DNA of 64,000 nt from Dasyornis broadbenti (Eukaryota; Chordata; Aves; Passeriformes; Dasyornithidae), in contig VZRN01004245.1 in the NCBI GenBank assembly GCA_013397935.1, positions 1,150,964-1,214,963 on the forward strand, read 5' to 3'. How positions within the stretch are numbered: the first letter of the stretch is position 1; every line of letters begins with the position of its first letter. The position numbers and the translations under genes were made by a program. Positions 26,995 through 40,804 of this stretch are shown one piece after another. The notes under the pieces were generated by a model that had not been told where the DNA came from, ran no database searches, and saw only the letters and a program-made list of their open reading frames with translations.

Positions 26995-29900
26995 TCAATA
27001 TATTCTAGACACGTCTGGATGTTTAACTTGCTTGAAGTACTTGTCAATTCAGGGAAATAAAATACCAGTCATAGCTGCAGGTTCTGCAAGGGAGAAGAAA
27101 AGCCCTCCTGCTTCCTTCTTTATGAGCAGCCCTGACCTTCCCCACGGCATGTGTGTGGCATCCTTGCTCCTTATCTCCCCAGAGAGCCTTAAACCCCAGC
27201 CACCACTGCCCACGCAGCCCTAGATGCATAAACACACCCAAACAGCAGCAGTTTTACAGGCTCTTTTGGGAGCCGTGCAGAGGTTTTATGAAAGCCACAA
27301 CTGTTTTAACTCATTTTCGCTGATAAGGTCGTGTATTCTTTGTGTACATTTTCAGTTGTGACCCTATTTGGAATTCTTGCTGTTTATTGGATTTTTGGGG
27401 GCATATACAGCAGAGAAGGAGATCCCACTCATGGCTTTTCCTTACTCTCTCAGGCACTTCACTCTGTGTGGGATGAAAGTAGAGGAAGAAAACTGGGAAG
27501 AACAGGGAGAGGAGGAGAGAGAGGCACAGTAAGCGATCAGGAACAGAAAGAGAAAGAAGTAGCAAAACGCACTTAACAGATGAAAGATGTGACCGAGAAC
27601 ATGAAAAAGGGTTTCCCTTCATACCAGACATTCCACCGACGCGAGGAGGAGACGAAGTGGAGGAGGGCTAAGAGGAAAAATGAGACCTCATCAAAGTATG
27701 GCCACCACATCTCGGGAAACCAAAGCACCGTGCCTGCAGCCTGAAGCTTCCATCGATTTCAGCCATTTTATTCCCTCTGCAGCACACACACCTGAGGCAC
27801 AGGCTCATTTTGCCCTGTCCTGGCCCAGTGAAGGGCTCCTTCAGAGTTCTTTCAAGTAACTGCACTAGAAGAAGCACTGATGGCAGCTTTGGCTGCTCCC
27901 CACACTCAGCTACAAATCCCTATTTACAGCTACTTGTGCTTTTGACATTCTTTATTCATTCAGGCTGAAAATTTTCTCTTCCAGGAGTTCATGTTAAGCT
28001 GAAACTGTTTTCTTCCTTGGAAGTATCAGGTAAAACAGTTTGGCTTTTCCTGAAAAAGCAATTAGAAATATTTGGCTGTGTCAACAAACTTCTGAAATGC
28101 CTTTCCTGGGAAACCTCAGTGGTTGCACAGTTTGGAGCAGGGATTTTGTTCATTAGTAGAGGGACTGCAGAGATGCTGCTGGTTTTGATTTCAGTGACAG
28201 CTGACTGTTTCTGGGCACGTGACAGGCCACTGGGAAAAGATCTCTATTTGCAGTGCTCACTAGAGATCTGTAGCAATTCCCCAGGGTCTCCAGCCCTACC
28301 AAACACCTTCTGGAAGGAACAGCACCAGACTCTCCTCACATTGCGCCTGCCGAGCCACTGAGGTAGGAGACTCTCTCTCCTGCAATGCCTGTATCCAGCC
28401 TGGAGGGGATCATCTGCTTGGCCTGCAGAGGGCTGAAAATGTGTGTCTGAAGAAGAGGCTGTGTGAGTGTGTCACAAGGAAGACGGGAGAAAAGCAGAAG
28501 AAAGGAAGGCAGGCACAAAGAGGAAAGGGATGGGAAAAAAAGATGAGCCAGGAAGAGATAGATGGAGATATTCAGATCTCTGCTGCTGTCAGAGATCCAG
28601 CGGCAGCATCCAAAAAATCTGCCGCCACCAGAGCTCCATTCACTGGAATCCCCAGTGAGCACTCAGGTGCGGGACTGCAGCACAGGCCAGCAGCAAAAGC
28701 CCTGCTTTCCCCAGAGCAGCTCCACTTGTAAAAGCAGCTGTGATCTCCATGAACCAGCCCAGCAGGAGCAGACGGACCCAAACCCTCAGAGGACAGGGAG
28801 GATGTGGCAGCACTGGAACGCGGCCACCCCCAAGGTACAGCACCACATGCATGGCCCACACTCACTCTGCGTTTGCACAGGCAGGGGGCATGAGGTCTAA
28901 ACGGTATCTAAAACACTCCCTAATCACAAAAAACGACCTGACCTGACAGCTTTTATGTGAGGAAAGGAGGAGGTTATCCTCCACTCGTGCACAAGGCTCT
29001 GTTACCGTGAGTGCAAACGACTGAGGTGTCCCTGGGAATCAAGAGTCCCAGTAAAAATTTACAAACAAGCCATAAAAGATGTGGAAGCCTGCTGCCTTGC
29101 TTTGATGCTCCCTGGAAAGGGTTTCACGTCACTAAACACACGCTGCTCCAGCTAGCCTGCTAATTTACAGAAGGAACCACGGTGGCTTTAAAATTATGTG
29201 TGTGCAGTTAGGGAATTAAGGATCTAACTTTTTGCTGCTGTCTTTGACAAGGATGCCAATAAGAAAACTTAAAAAATAAAACCCCAACAACCAAAAAAAA
29301 AGGCAGAGAAAGGGCACAGAAATCAATGTGTGTGAGACTGACACTGTTTTTGGTGATCCTCCTTTCTACTCCATGCAACATCCCCAAAAATGGGATAGGC
29401 ACTGATGAGAAGCACAGGGATAGGTAGGAAGCAGCTCATTCCAATCCCAAACCTGAAAACAACTTTTTAAGGAATTTAAAACATTTTACTGGTACAGAAT
29501 TTGACTTGAGGAAGGAGGGGAAAGAAGAAAACTTTTACAGGCAAACCTGCTCTCAATCAGGAGAAATGCTCAGTTGTGGATTGCTGGGTTTTTTTCTTAA
29601 ATGTATTTGCTCAACTGAATTGTATTTTATAAGTCACCATTTGGGGTCGGGTGATCCCCAGAAAAAGTCTTTTTGAAGTGCTTGGAGAGGCACACAATGT
29701 TTTAGTTGTGAGCATTCCTGGTAAATCCAGTAGAAGAGGCAAGCAAAAGTCTGCTTTCAGAAGGAAACATGGGCACAGTTTGCAAAGAAATGCAGGGAGA
29801 AAATCACCTGAACCCCTGGTAAATGCAGCCTGAAGAGCATTGCTTTATTTCAAAACCTACTTGTTTGGAAACTTTTTTAATTCTTACATAATTTACTTGT

Positions 29901-32900
29901 AATCTGAAACTACTTGTAAAATTCAATTTAAATCCACATTTTGCACTTAACTGGTGTGGGGGGGGTGGGATCAGACATTCTCAGTTTGAAATCCTTGAGT
30001 TTGAGACAAGAGGATGAAAAGAGGAGCAGTCATCCCACTGCTTTGACGGGGAGGGGGGCCTGTGGACCTTCAGGACAGTAAAACAGAGTGGGTATGGGGA
30101 GATTGATCCCTTTTCCAAAAAACTTTTCCCATCCTTCAGCTGTTTAAAACACAGCTCACTGCATGGCAGTGCTAAATACTTCAGGAAGAAGGTATTTCCT
30201 TTCCGGAAAACTCTTAATCTGACATTTTATCTACCCTGTCCCTTTGCTTCTGTCAGATTAAATAAAGCAATCTGTAAATATGCCAAAGCCATCTCTAAAT
30301 GCAAAATAAATGGTAAAAACTCCAACCTTCCTCACTCTTTTCTCTTAGGAAAAAGTCTGTTATTTTTAACATCCTCCAAAATAGCTTGTTCCTTTTAAAT
30401 ATGAATGACATGAGTCTGTTAGCAATATAGTGAAGAATCAAAATAACATTCTTCAGAGCTGATATCCCTTCAGAGAAACTTTTTGATGTTTGCAATCAAG
30501 TGCAACTCAATGCCAAAGTTATACTGCAACACAGAGAGAATCTGAAAGAAAACAATTCAGAAATTGGCAGCAAATTACTTCTTTTGTCAGCAGCCCTGTA
30601 AGTAAATTGTGCCTGTGCTATTGCTATTGGCATGAAATACCCAACACTACATTTCCAACAACTTTTATCTCTGTTGCTTTTCCATACAAACATCTACAAA
30701 AATCCTGAAATTCTTCAAATTAAAAAATGGACTGGTTCTTTCATCACAGGCATTTGTGGTTCAGTTATGATAGGGTTCATCTGCGAAAAATAAAAACTAA
30801 AATCTGCAATAGCCGGTAAGGATTAGTGGCTTACTTTAAATGGATTTCCTCTGCAAAGCTATTCTTTATATCTCATCTAAACAGATAATAAATGGTAAAA
30901 GCCAAAAAGCACATCAATAAAATAATAATTCTGAAACTTGGCAGAATTATAAAAAATAATTACGTTTTATCCTATTTTGACCACAATTCAGTCTAATCTA
31001 TTGCCAGAAAAATAAAACCACAAATGTTCCAGTCATCTTTAAGTCACTAAGATATATTCACTTTGAACTGCATTGGCAACTTCCAAGAAATAAGCAGTAG
31101 CAAGCAAACAACACGATTTTGTAGTCTCCATCTCCACAGAAGTGGGCTTCAATTCCGATATTTAAAAGCCTGGCAAGCATGAAAGATCCTGCACAGTTTC
31201 TCACGAAAGTTTATGGAATATTGCACTCAGCCAAAAACACAAGCAGCTTCTGCCATGGGGATTTGGCCCCAGCCTGTAACACACCCCAAACCTTTTCCAG
31301 GATGGAGCTGACACTGAAATACAACCACACCTTCCCACCCGACTGAGAGCCTCTGCCCCAGGCACCCCACGCTGGAAGCACAGCACTCTCCTGGCTGGAG
31401 GGAAAAATACACTGGGAAGTTTGTTCAAGGTTTTGTTACCCTCCAATGCTGCAACGAAACTGATCCAGAGACTCTTGGATTGATTTATTCCCAGGAAACA
31501 GCTATTTTCATTAAACTAACAGTTTCTTTTTCTTTTCTTGTTCTCCTTTAGTATTTACACTGCATATGTGTTGATCCTGTTATTAAACACAATAAATAGC
31601 CCTTGTTGAATAACTAAGAGAAAAGTACCAGCCAGCATGGGTAATATTGCCAGCCAAGGAAGACAGAGAGCTGCTGTTATTTCTGTATTTGAGTTATTGA
31701 TTAAATGTAACATCCGTAAAGCAGCCATCAGAATTGCTATTCCACAAACATTCCTAGAGAAATAAAGGCTTATTCCAAGTGCCAATCACACACACTCCTG
31801 TGGTTAAAACGCAATTAAACAAGTAAAGCAGCCAATATACCTACAAGCCAAACAAAAACAAATCATGGGAACCTGAACTGGGGAGTAAAAACAGAGGCAA
31901 GATTTTTAAAACATAATGAAAAAAATGGGAAAGTGTCAATAGAGACTGTTGTTTGTAAGCCATTGAAAAAACTTTCAGGTTCCATGTACATGTATTATTT
32001 ATACACAGGCAAAAGGGCCCTTTTCCAAAATATGTCTCAGGGCAGGAGGTTGCTGAGAAACAGAGAAGCAGCGGAGTGGAGTTTACCTAAGTGGCTGCTG
32101 CCTGTCAAAGCTTCCTCCAGAAAGCACCGGCTCACCCAAGTGCACTTTACTCGAGCGAAGCTATTTTGTCTGCTTCGGTTTCGTTTCCTCGAATTGATCG
32201 CTCAGGGCTACGGTGGGGAAGACAGAAAAGGGCACTTTTCACAAGGGCTAGAGAGAAACGGATTTTACGAGATGGATGGAGTGAAACAAGGCACAGCCTT
32301 GACGAACATATTGTGCTTCGGGCAACTTAATAAAACTCACATTACAAAATCACTATAAATCATCTGCATGAGTTTAAATTCTTGACCAAACCACACGTGC
32401 TGCATTACCCCATGGGCTGCTCGCCTCGGGGACAAAGAAAAACTCTGCCCAACTCACGAGTACTTATTACAGAGCAATAAACCCCCTGCTCCCTTTTTTT
32501 GGTTATTGAGGGTTTTTTAACTCTAACAAGCTTGTTTTAGAGCCCTGAGCAGATCCGGGAGTCCCTCCCTTTGCAAACAGCCACCTGACAGCACACCAGA
32601 GCAGCTGTCTCCAGAATCAGGACAGAGACATGGAAACACACAGAGGCAAATTGATCCGATCGATCTCTCAGAGAGCTGAGAAGCACACAGTCCTCAGAGA
32701 CCTTTATTATTTCACTCTGCAATGAAAGGGCCTGGCAGTAAACTAGAGAGAGCCAGTTTTATAAGCTGGGAGGGAAATGATTATAGAACATTATAGAACT
32801 GTAGCAGTTCAGGGATCTTCCAGCTGGTTTAAATGATTTGGCTTCCTTACAGACATATTGAAAGGGGGGAAAAAGGGAAAAACTTCGGAAGGTCGGCCAT

Positions 32901-35750
32901 GAGTGCTGTAGGTACCCCAGGAAGCAGAGTTACCAATTTATTCTCGAGCATTTAATGTGGAGATGGGAAAGGGAGGAAGGAGGAATACAGAGGGGGAAAG
33001 GAGGTTAGAGCATCCCTTTGCAAATATGGATTAAGGAATACCTTACACCAATGAGCAAAATAAAGAGAGGAACCAGAGAGCAACACTGAGCTCCCTGGCC
33101 ACAGCAGGCAAACGCTCAGATATAAATTCATATTTCCCCAGGAAAGTGCTGAACTGACCCCACTCTGCCCCAGCTCAAAAGGTAATTTTTGCTGCTGAGG
33201 GAAATACCAGCCATTCCCAAAAATTCCCAAAGAGAACAGGAGCTGATTCTTCGCCTCCTTCTTTAGGTTTTCTTGGTTTTTTACACAAACTTAGCTATTA
33301 TATGTGCCATACTGATAGTTTCACTGGGAAGCAGTAACAGTTCTAAAATCCCTGGAAAGGAAAGAAGTGTTTGTTTCAGTTAAAACTTTTTGGTTCTTTC
33401 AAACCAGATCTGCAAATACCTTTGCCAGCCCCACACTGCACTTCTGTAAGCTCCACCAGAAAAACACACGGAGTTACATTGACCAGCCTTCAGCAACCCA
33501 GGCTGGTGGGAACAAGAAGGAACATTTTAACAGCTTCCTTCTTCTGTTCCACCCCTGGGGAAAGTGTGACTGTTACTGAATCCAGCTCTTTTTCTACATT
33601 TCTTATTTAGACAATGTCGAAAATAGAAACAAAATATGTTGTTCACTGAGAAATGCTTTCTCTTCCTTTTCATTTTGCATTTTGGGGGGTGTTTTTTGGG
33701 TTAGGGCTAATAAAAACCAGTTTCATTTAAGCAAGGCCTTCTAGGATATCCAGGTGTTTGGGTTTGGTTTTTTTTCTTCATTGGGATGAGTCTAATAAAT
33801 TCATTTTCACCCTGCTGGGAGTCAGCAGGAGCTCGCTCATGTTCCCTCCTTCATCCAAGGTTATCGGGCCTGACCCTGCTGCTTTGGTTCCTTGCCCTGT
33901 GCCTGTCCCTGGGCACAGAGCGAGGCTGATGGCCAACTGTGGGGCTGGACCTGATGCAAAATGTGATCAGGATCCCTCCAGGAACATCTGCAGAATAGGG
34001 GCTGTGTTGTACCACATCACACCCCTTGCCTCAGCCAACCATCTCCCTGCCGCACACAAGCTCACTTTAAAAATCAAACGTGCCAGACACCTCATTTATT
34101 TCAATTTCTTTTTCTCTCTTGCTGATCTGTCTTCCCGACTCTGCAAGGCCAGATCTGATAAAAATAATATCAGCATCCAGCAAGTAATGCTACAGGAAGG
34201 CAAAACTCTACAGACCCCATTCCACTCTCACTTCTGTCAACAGCTGGCTCTTGCTGACTTCACAGCAGGAACCATAACTTCTTTCCCCTTCTTTATGATT
34301 ATTTTTCAGAACAACTCTTGGTAGAGAGCCAGCACTTGATGAAGAATGAGCCAATCCCACCGGGTGCTATCCATCAGTGTCCTGCCAGCATTCCTGGTGC
34401 TGCCCAACCCAGCACTCAAGATTTACAATCACAGCACTGCGCAGGACCATCACCCCCATGCAGGAGGGGATGCTCCCTCTCCTGCCCTCTCTGCTCTGCC
34501 TCGGACAGCGCTCACGGGGATTCTGACAGATCAGCTCTCACAAAACAAAGCACCCCAAGCCAAACGCTGAAGTCTTGGTGAAAGCTGATAAAAACCCCTT
34601 GCGACAACAGTGGCAGCAGAGGAGGTAGTCAGAAAAGCTGACTTTTGTCAAGGGAAACAAGTAACCCATGCACCCTTTTCCATCAGCAGTGAATGTGAAT
34701 CAACTTCTGGGGACCCTGTCTCTCCCCATCAGCAACAGAGAGCTCATCTCCTGTGGACTCAGTTCCCTCAAACCCCACACTGTCCAGATGCAGCTCAGGC
34801 TCTGACAAAAATAATTAGACCCACTACTGGAGAAAAACACCTTTTGGGTCTGGTATTTCCTGTGCACAAGAGTGCAGGACACTTTCACCTTCTTGGCACG
34901 CCTGCCTTTGAGTTCACAGCAACCGATGCCTGCTTTGATGGAAAAATATGTTGCTGAGCCTCAAAAAGCACAGGGCCAGCTTTCCCTTTGCTGCTCTGTG
35001 GGTCAGTCAAAGAGACAGATTCATAAAAGGAAAAGCTTCTGTCATCTCACAATACCAGCACACAGACAGGCTGCCTTTTGACAGGGAAAAAAATAAGATG
35101 ACTACAAATAACGTTGATATGGTAACACATGCTTAAAATCAATAATGAGAAGGCCAGAGGAGAGCTTATCCAGAATCCCAAGTGCCAGCCAGCCGTACAG
35201 CACTTTGGCAGAGGCAGCTCTGGAAAAACAAGGTGGAGATTCTCGCTTTCTGGCTTGCAGCCTGTCTGTGTCATGCCTCAGCAATCTACTTCAGCCAAAA
35301 CCCAGGGACCAAACAGTTCCCAAGATGCCGAACTTGGGAGGCTCTTTGGGACCACACGCCTCAGGTCTGAGGCACCTGGCTGCCCCACAGCTTCTGAATC
35401 CCTCAGAGCATCCTCCCATCAATCCCTGCCGAGCTGAGGGCGAGCTGCACCGCTGGGCTGCTCCTCAGAGATGTATTTGGCTAACGATCACCTCTGTCTC
35501 TGTGTATGTAGGCGAGCTGTCCAGCCCACATTCCACCACAGTACCCCTCCAAGGGCTCTCCAGGAGCATACAGACCATGGTCATACTTCCCCCACAGAAG
35601 TTCCAAGGATTTTGCCTCCAGAGTGGCAGAGTAGATCAAATCAAACAACCCACAGCAGCGCCTAGCAAAAATGGCAACATCACTGCCACTAGAAATTAAA
35701 TGGGAGGACACGGGACACAAAATTCCTTGTGCTCTCAGAAGAAGGAGCTA

Positions 35751-35778
35751 GTGTGTGTGCGTGTGTGTGTGTGTGTGA
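35751..35778. repeat. (GT)n microsatellite, about 14 units
   Basis: A GT dinucleotide array with one GC interruption near its fifth unit. It is likely to vary in length between individuals. Confidence 0.95.
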
Positions 35779-38700
35779 GGCACAATGCACCTTCACCAGC
35801 AAGTAAACATTTTGTAACAGGCAGCTTTTCATCCCAAATGGCTTCCCTGCACTTTGCAGAAGCACCAGTTATGCAGCCTCCCAGATGTCCTCAAGCTGCT
35901 TCATGGACACTTCTAAAAGCAAGAGTGTGGAAAATGCGGAACTGTTCCCAAAATGAAGCCAACCATTTTAGAGGAACCACAGACGCGACTCCTGACATTC
36001 CTAACGCTGGTTTCCATGAGAGCATTTTGTAAGCAAGTCAACCATGCCAAAAAAATCCCCAAACACTGCAAACACCTCAGTTACGTTTAGGTCAGCACTG
36101 AGAAGTGGGTGACCTCTTCACCAGGTTTTTTCCTGCTGCCCACTGACACCTCAGCACTGCACAACCTGAAACACAGACCTGCTTCAAGGCATTAATAATA
36201 GAGAGTGCAAAAAAGGCTGCTACAGACAGATTGACCTGGCACACTTCATACAGGACACCCTCAGCATCTTTACCCCACTGTGGGCTGAAAGCAATCCAGA
36301 AGGTTTTGTCGTTTCCATTCCTTTAGCTGTTTATAAAAAGGATGTGCTCCATCTTTTAAGTCAACAGCTAACACATTTCAAAGTTTCCTTTTAATTTCTA
36401 TCGTGAAAATAGAGAATGGGAAGGCTGTGTAAGGAAACATTGTTTTGGAAATAAACCAGTGCAACATGAGCGTTGTTCCTAAGGTTTCAATAGGGATGAC
36501 TCCCACCTTCAGGAAGACACCCGACTCCACTTACTAAAAAAATTAAAATATGCTTTTAAGAGACTAAAGTTTCAGATTACATGAGTTAAAGAAAAGCAGG
36601 TTGTTTTACCCCACCAAGTTTGGGTTTTTTACCTGTCTATTTCTAAACCTAAAAACCTGTTAAGATTTTTTTTTTTTTCCTAGACTCCAAGGCATACGCT
36701 TTTCTCCAGGAGACTGAACCACTGCCAAAACCACACTGCTATTCAAGGATCTTAACATGCTTTGCAAAAACATTAATTAAAACTCACACAGCAAGAAGAA
36801 GGGAGTAAGGCAGGATCTGTTCTTTCACAGCAAGGAAAACTTCACCACCCAAAAAAAAAGGACAAAAAGAGATTTGATGACACACCAACCATCTCAGAGA
36901 AAGTGCGCTGTAGGGAACAGCAGAGGGGATGCTGGGAGGGCAGAGAGGTGCAGGAGGAAGAGTAAAACCCAGCATTTTATCTCTTGGCAGTGCTTTTACT
37001 AGACTGTGCTCCCATTATGCAATATTAAGTTGGTTGAGATTGAAAATGGTGATTCAAGAGTCGGTTTCCTCACTCCAGGCCCTCCTCTGCTTTCTCACCA
37101 CACCTACACATTTGCTGCATCCAAATTCACCATCCCGAAAAAAGCAGTTGCTAATTACTGTCTCTCATTACAAGGACGCCTCACCTGGATTTCTTTTGAG
37201 ATCTATCACGCAGCCATTATTCCTCTCTGCAGCATGATTTCCCACTCAAGTGGGGCAAAATAAGGCAATAGCTATTTAAATGCAATTTGCAGCTTGGTCT
37301 GTGTGTATTAATGTCTTACTGTCTTCTGGGAAGATGGTACCTAATCCATAAATATAAATCCATTTGCTTAACCAATTTGTGGACAAAAGAAAAGTGGAGC
37401 TAAAGGGACAATTTAATTTCTACTGAATTTTACACGCTTACTACTTTGTAATGCATCAACACCATTCCACCAGAGTGAACTAAGGTTGGGAAAGCCCTTA
37501 ATACACCCTGACCACCACGGCAGGGCTAGAAAGGAAAACAAAGGGGGCTCGTTCACCTCAGACATCATTTGCTGCTTTTGGAATTGTGATTGCCCTTAAA
37601 AATAAAAACCAAAAGCAGGTTCTTGGTGACTGGGGACTGCTCAGTGCTCCTGCAGACAGAATGGAAAACCTGAAAAGCTGTGAGCTCAGCAGAACGACCA
37701 TGCCTTCCCAAAGGCAGCAGGTCAGGGAATATTGGGATTCTCTATCCAGGAGGGTGGCACATCCTGAGTAAAGGTTCTGTTCGCTTGAGCCACCCAGAGC
37801 AAGCACAGCACGTGGGCAGGAAGGAGGAGTACAGCAGGTGAAAGTGGGGAGCAGAGCTGCTTGGGCTCTGTTTCTTAACATAAATAGCTCCATATAATAG
37901 ATTTTACTGAAGCAGAACACCAGGAGAGTAAAGAAGAAATCTGTAACCCCTCACACTGGTACATTTTCAGCCCTTTGGACCCCAGCTCATAACTGGTACC
38001 ATGGCTGTTACTCAAAGCAGACAGCGTGGCACCCGTGCATGAAGTCATCTACTGCCTGACACCAAAGGTTCCTCCTCACTACAGAAATGTTCAGTCTTCA
38101 CAGCAGGTCGAGAGACTGTACCACAGAGTCTATTTTTGTTACGGAAAAGAATGTTTTCAGATCACATTTGTTTCCAAAACAAAGGAATTCACCTCCCAAA
38201 GCCTGCCAGGGAGAGGGGAGGACAACATTCCTTCCTCTGCTCTCAGGAAATTACTTACCCGACTGCTAGGAGGTGTTAAGAAGACTGAGTCTCTTCCTGA
38301 TGCCAATACTGAAAGGTGTCAAATGCCTTCATATCACTGCTGTCAGAGTGAGAGAGCCTAGCACCGCACATCCAAGCTCAGGCAGAAAGTTTATTTTGTC
38401 TCCTCTGATCCAGAAACACTTCAGACCACTAATATATGCAGCTCCAAGTCATTTCCTCTCGTTTTTTTTTTCCTTTAGCTGAAAAGGAGCTGGTACCACT
38501 GCTGAGTGACAGGTGCTTCACTCTTGCCCAGTAAAAGGCCATCTTTCTAAGGGGCTTCATGGATAGAAATCCGTGGCAAAGACAGCAAAAAATGTCAGAT
38601 GTCTCTCTGGGAAGACAACCCTTTGGGCAGTAGAAGCTCACTACCAGGAAAGGAAAGACAATCATCCTTTTCTTAAACTATGATTCACAGGATCTCAGCT

Positions 38701-40487
38701 TACAGGCCAAATAATTTTCACCATAATTCAGACTCTGACGTAACAGGCAAGCAGCACCCCATCAGCACGGCACAGAAAGCCTTTCCACCACACCCATGGA
38801 AAGGGAGCTGGGGTCTCCAAAAGGCCCGGCAGAATGAGAACTAAAGCCTCTGGGACTCCAGAAGGAAACAAGAAGCAGCAAGTTTCATCACTAACATGTC
38901 AGGAAAGTGTTGATATTTACATTTTTGGTCTGGTTTTAAGTTTAAGTTCTCATCTCACAGTGGCAAGTTTTGCACTAGTGTACAAAAAGGCATAAACAAG
39001 AGCCACTGTCCAAAAGAGTTCAACTTTATTTTTCCTGCTTGCCAGTTACCAAGATGAACGCTCTCTACTGCTTCATTCACCTATAAAAGGACCCTAAATA
39101 AATCTGGTGGGGATCCTGGTGGTATTTTTTTTATCCCTCCCATTTGCAGTTGCTGATGGTTTTTGTTCTGTGCTTTCTCAAAATGGTCGCAAGTCAGAAT
39201 GAAAAGCTTAAGTTTCTGAAACTGCTGAGATTCTCATGGCACTTGACCAAAGGACATAAATAAAAATGAAAACAAGCACTCCAAACAAACAGTCCTCTCT
39301 GAAAACAGCAAAGGCTGCTTCTCTGGAGAGCCTCAGCCATTGTCACTACACAAAACCTGCCTAGACAACACCAGTAAGAAGGTTTGTACATTACACAGTA
39401 ACAAGAAATGGCAATCCTCTGTGTCCCCTTCCCAGGAACACTTATGAAATAAAGAGTTGCTGCTGCATTCTCAGATTTTAACCCCAGTTTTGTACCTCTC
39501 TCGACAGTCTCTCTAGTTCTGCTTGCCTGCACATTAACATGCAGGCACGAAAAGGAAGGAGGATGAAAGAGATGCACAAACACAAGGATTAAGTGGGCAA
39601 AAATTGACTGTCAAGGCCTTTAGGCAAGGAAAAGCTTTCCAGGCAAGCTTGTCAGACAAATAGCCTTCCAAGGGGAGCCTTGGAGACAATCCAACTGGAC
39701 ACATGCAGCACTGAGCTGGCCGGTGAAAGGAATTACATAACTGACTGTGCATGGGAACAGGTTCTATGTCTGAGAAGCCAAAGAGTTCCTTACCACCTGA
39801 TGTTCATTTGACAGAAGTGATCATTTGCAGATTATCTTCTGGACTGTGTTGGTTTCCTCAGGTTTGGGGCTTGTTTTCTCTTTGAATCAGAAAGTATATC
39901 TCCCCTCTTGCTAAAGCCACAGCAACTCCCAGCAGAGAAGCAGTCCAAGAAAATCAGCATTAACAGATTGGAAAAAGCCTCTAAACTCAATGATCTAAGA
40001 TTCACCAAGCCTAGTTTAAGAAGGTGACAAGACTCTCAGAGGCGGGCTTAGCAAGCTGGTGAGATGTGCACTGCTGGCCATCGCATTCCCGAAGCTTGCA
40101 GCCTTATCATGACGATACTGGAGATGTGGAAAGCTCATCTGTGCTGAACACAAACAGAACTACAGCAATCAGCAGCAGCTGCTCTGCTGCAATGACCCAG
40201 TAATCATCATGATTATGTGTCCCACTTACTGGGGGACTCTTCCAGAGGGATTAGCCGATCGTGATCGCCACACTAAGCTCTACTCAAAAAAGCATTAAAC
40301 CTAAGGACCTAAACGTTCAGAGTAATTTCCTGCTTAAGTACTTCAGTGTTTGGGGTGCCCAAGAGGAGGCAATTCCTAACTGGCAGAGAGCATTACCCTG
40401 CGAGTGATTGCACCGGGAATCCCACATCTCAAAAGCAGGCCCTGGGAGCACCATCTGGACTTGCTCAAGAGCCCTGCAACGTTATCC

Positions 40488-40702
40488 AGTTGAAAAGGCT
40501 TTGCTAAATCCTTTGGCACTGTCTCCCCAGAGCATTTCTCTGGAGAAAATGGCGGCACATGGTTTGGACAGCTGCACTGGTGGTGGGGTAAAAATCTGGC
40601 TGATGGCCAGGCCCAGAGAGTGGTGGTGAATGGAGCCCCATCCATCCATCCCAGGACCCTTCAGGGTGGTGTTCCCAGGGCTCAGTGCTGGGACTGTCAC
40701 TG
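40488..40702 (+). mobile_element. CR1 LINE relic: reverse transcriptase fragment
   Basis: The plus strand reads a decayed piece of the CR1 ORF2 reverse transcriptase. In one frame ISLEKMAAHGLDSCTGG precedes VKIWL. The adjoining DNA, cccagagagtggtggtgaat, corresponds to the CR1 RAQRVVVNG block after a frame slip, and gtgttcccagggctcagtgc corresponds to the GVPQGSVLG block. The catalytic F-ADD motif expected further on is missing, so the copy is truncated on both sides as well as frameshifted. It is a non-functional LINE fossil, antisense to TMTC1. Borders are approximate. Confidence 0.85.
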
Positions 40703-40770
40703 AAACTGTGGGAAAAACAAAAAAAACCTCCAACATTTTTAATCTTAGAGAGTCAAGGCATTAGTTCATT

Positions 40771-40804
40771 TTCTGGCCAGGATGTTGTTCTGGCCAGGAT
40801 GTGC
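40771..40804. repeat. 17-bp tandem duplication beside the CR1 relic
   Basis: The unit ttctggccaggatgttg at 40771-40787 is followed by a near-identical copy at 40788-40804. A weaker third match (gccaggatgtgc) begins at 40831. Confidence 0.8.

Noticed and set aside
31555..31785. Hydrophobic 76-codon minus-strand frame resembling membrane helices
   Set aside because: It does not match any TMTC segment, and exons D and E already join without a gap. Hydrophobic runs are common in T-rich antisense frames.
35145..35699. 184-codon plus-strand open frame
   Set aside because: Two other plus-strand frames are also open over parts of the same region, and no domain or splice context is visible; consistent with chance.
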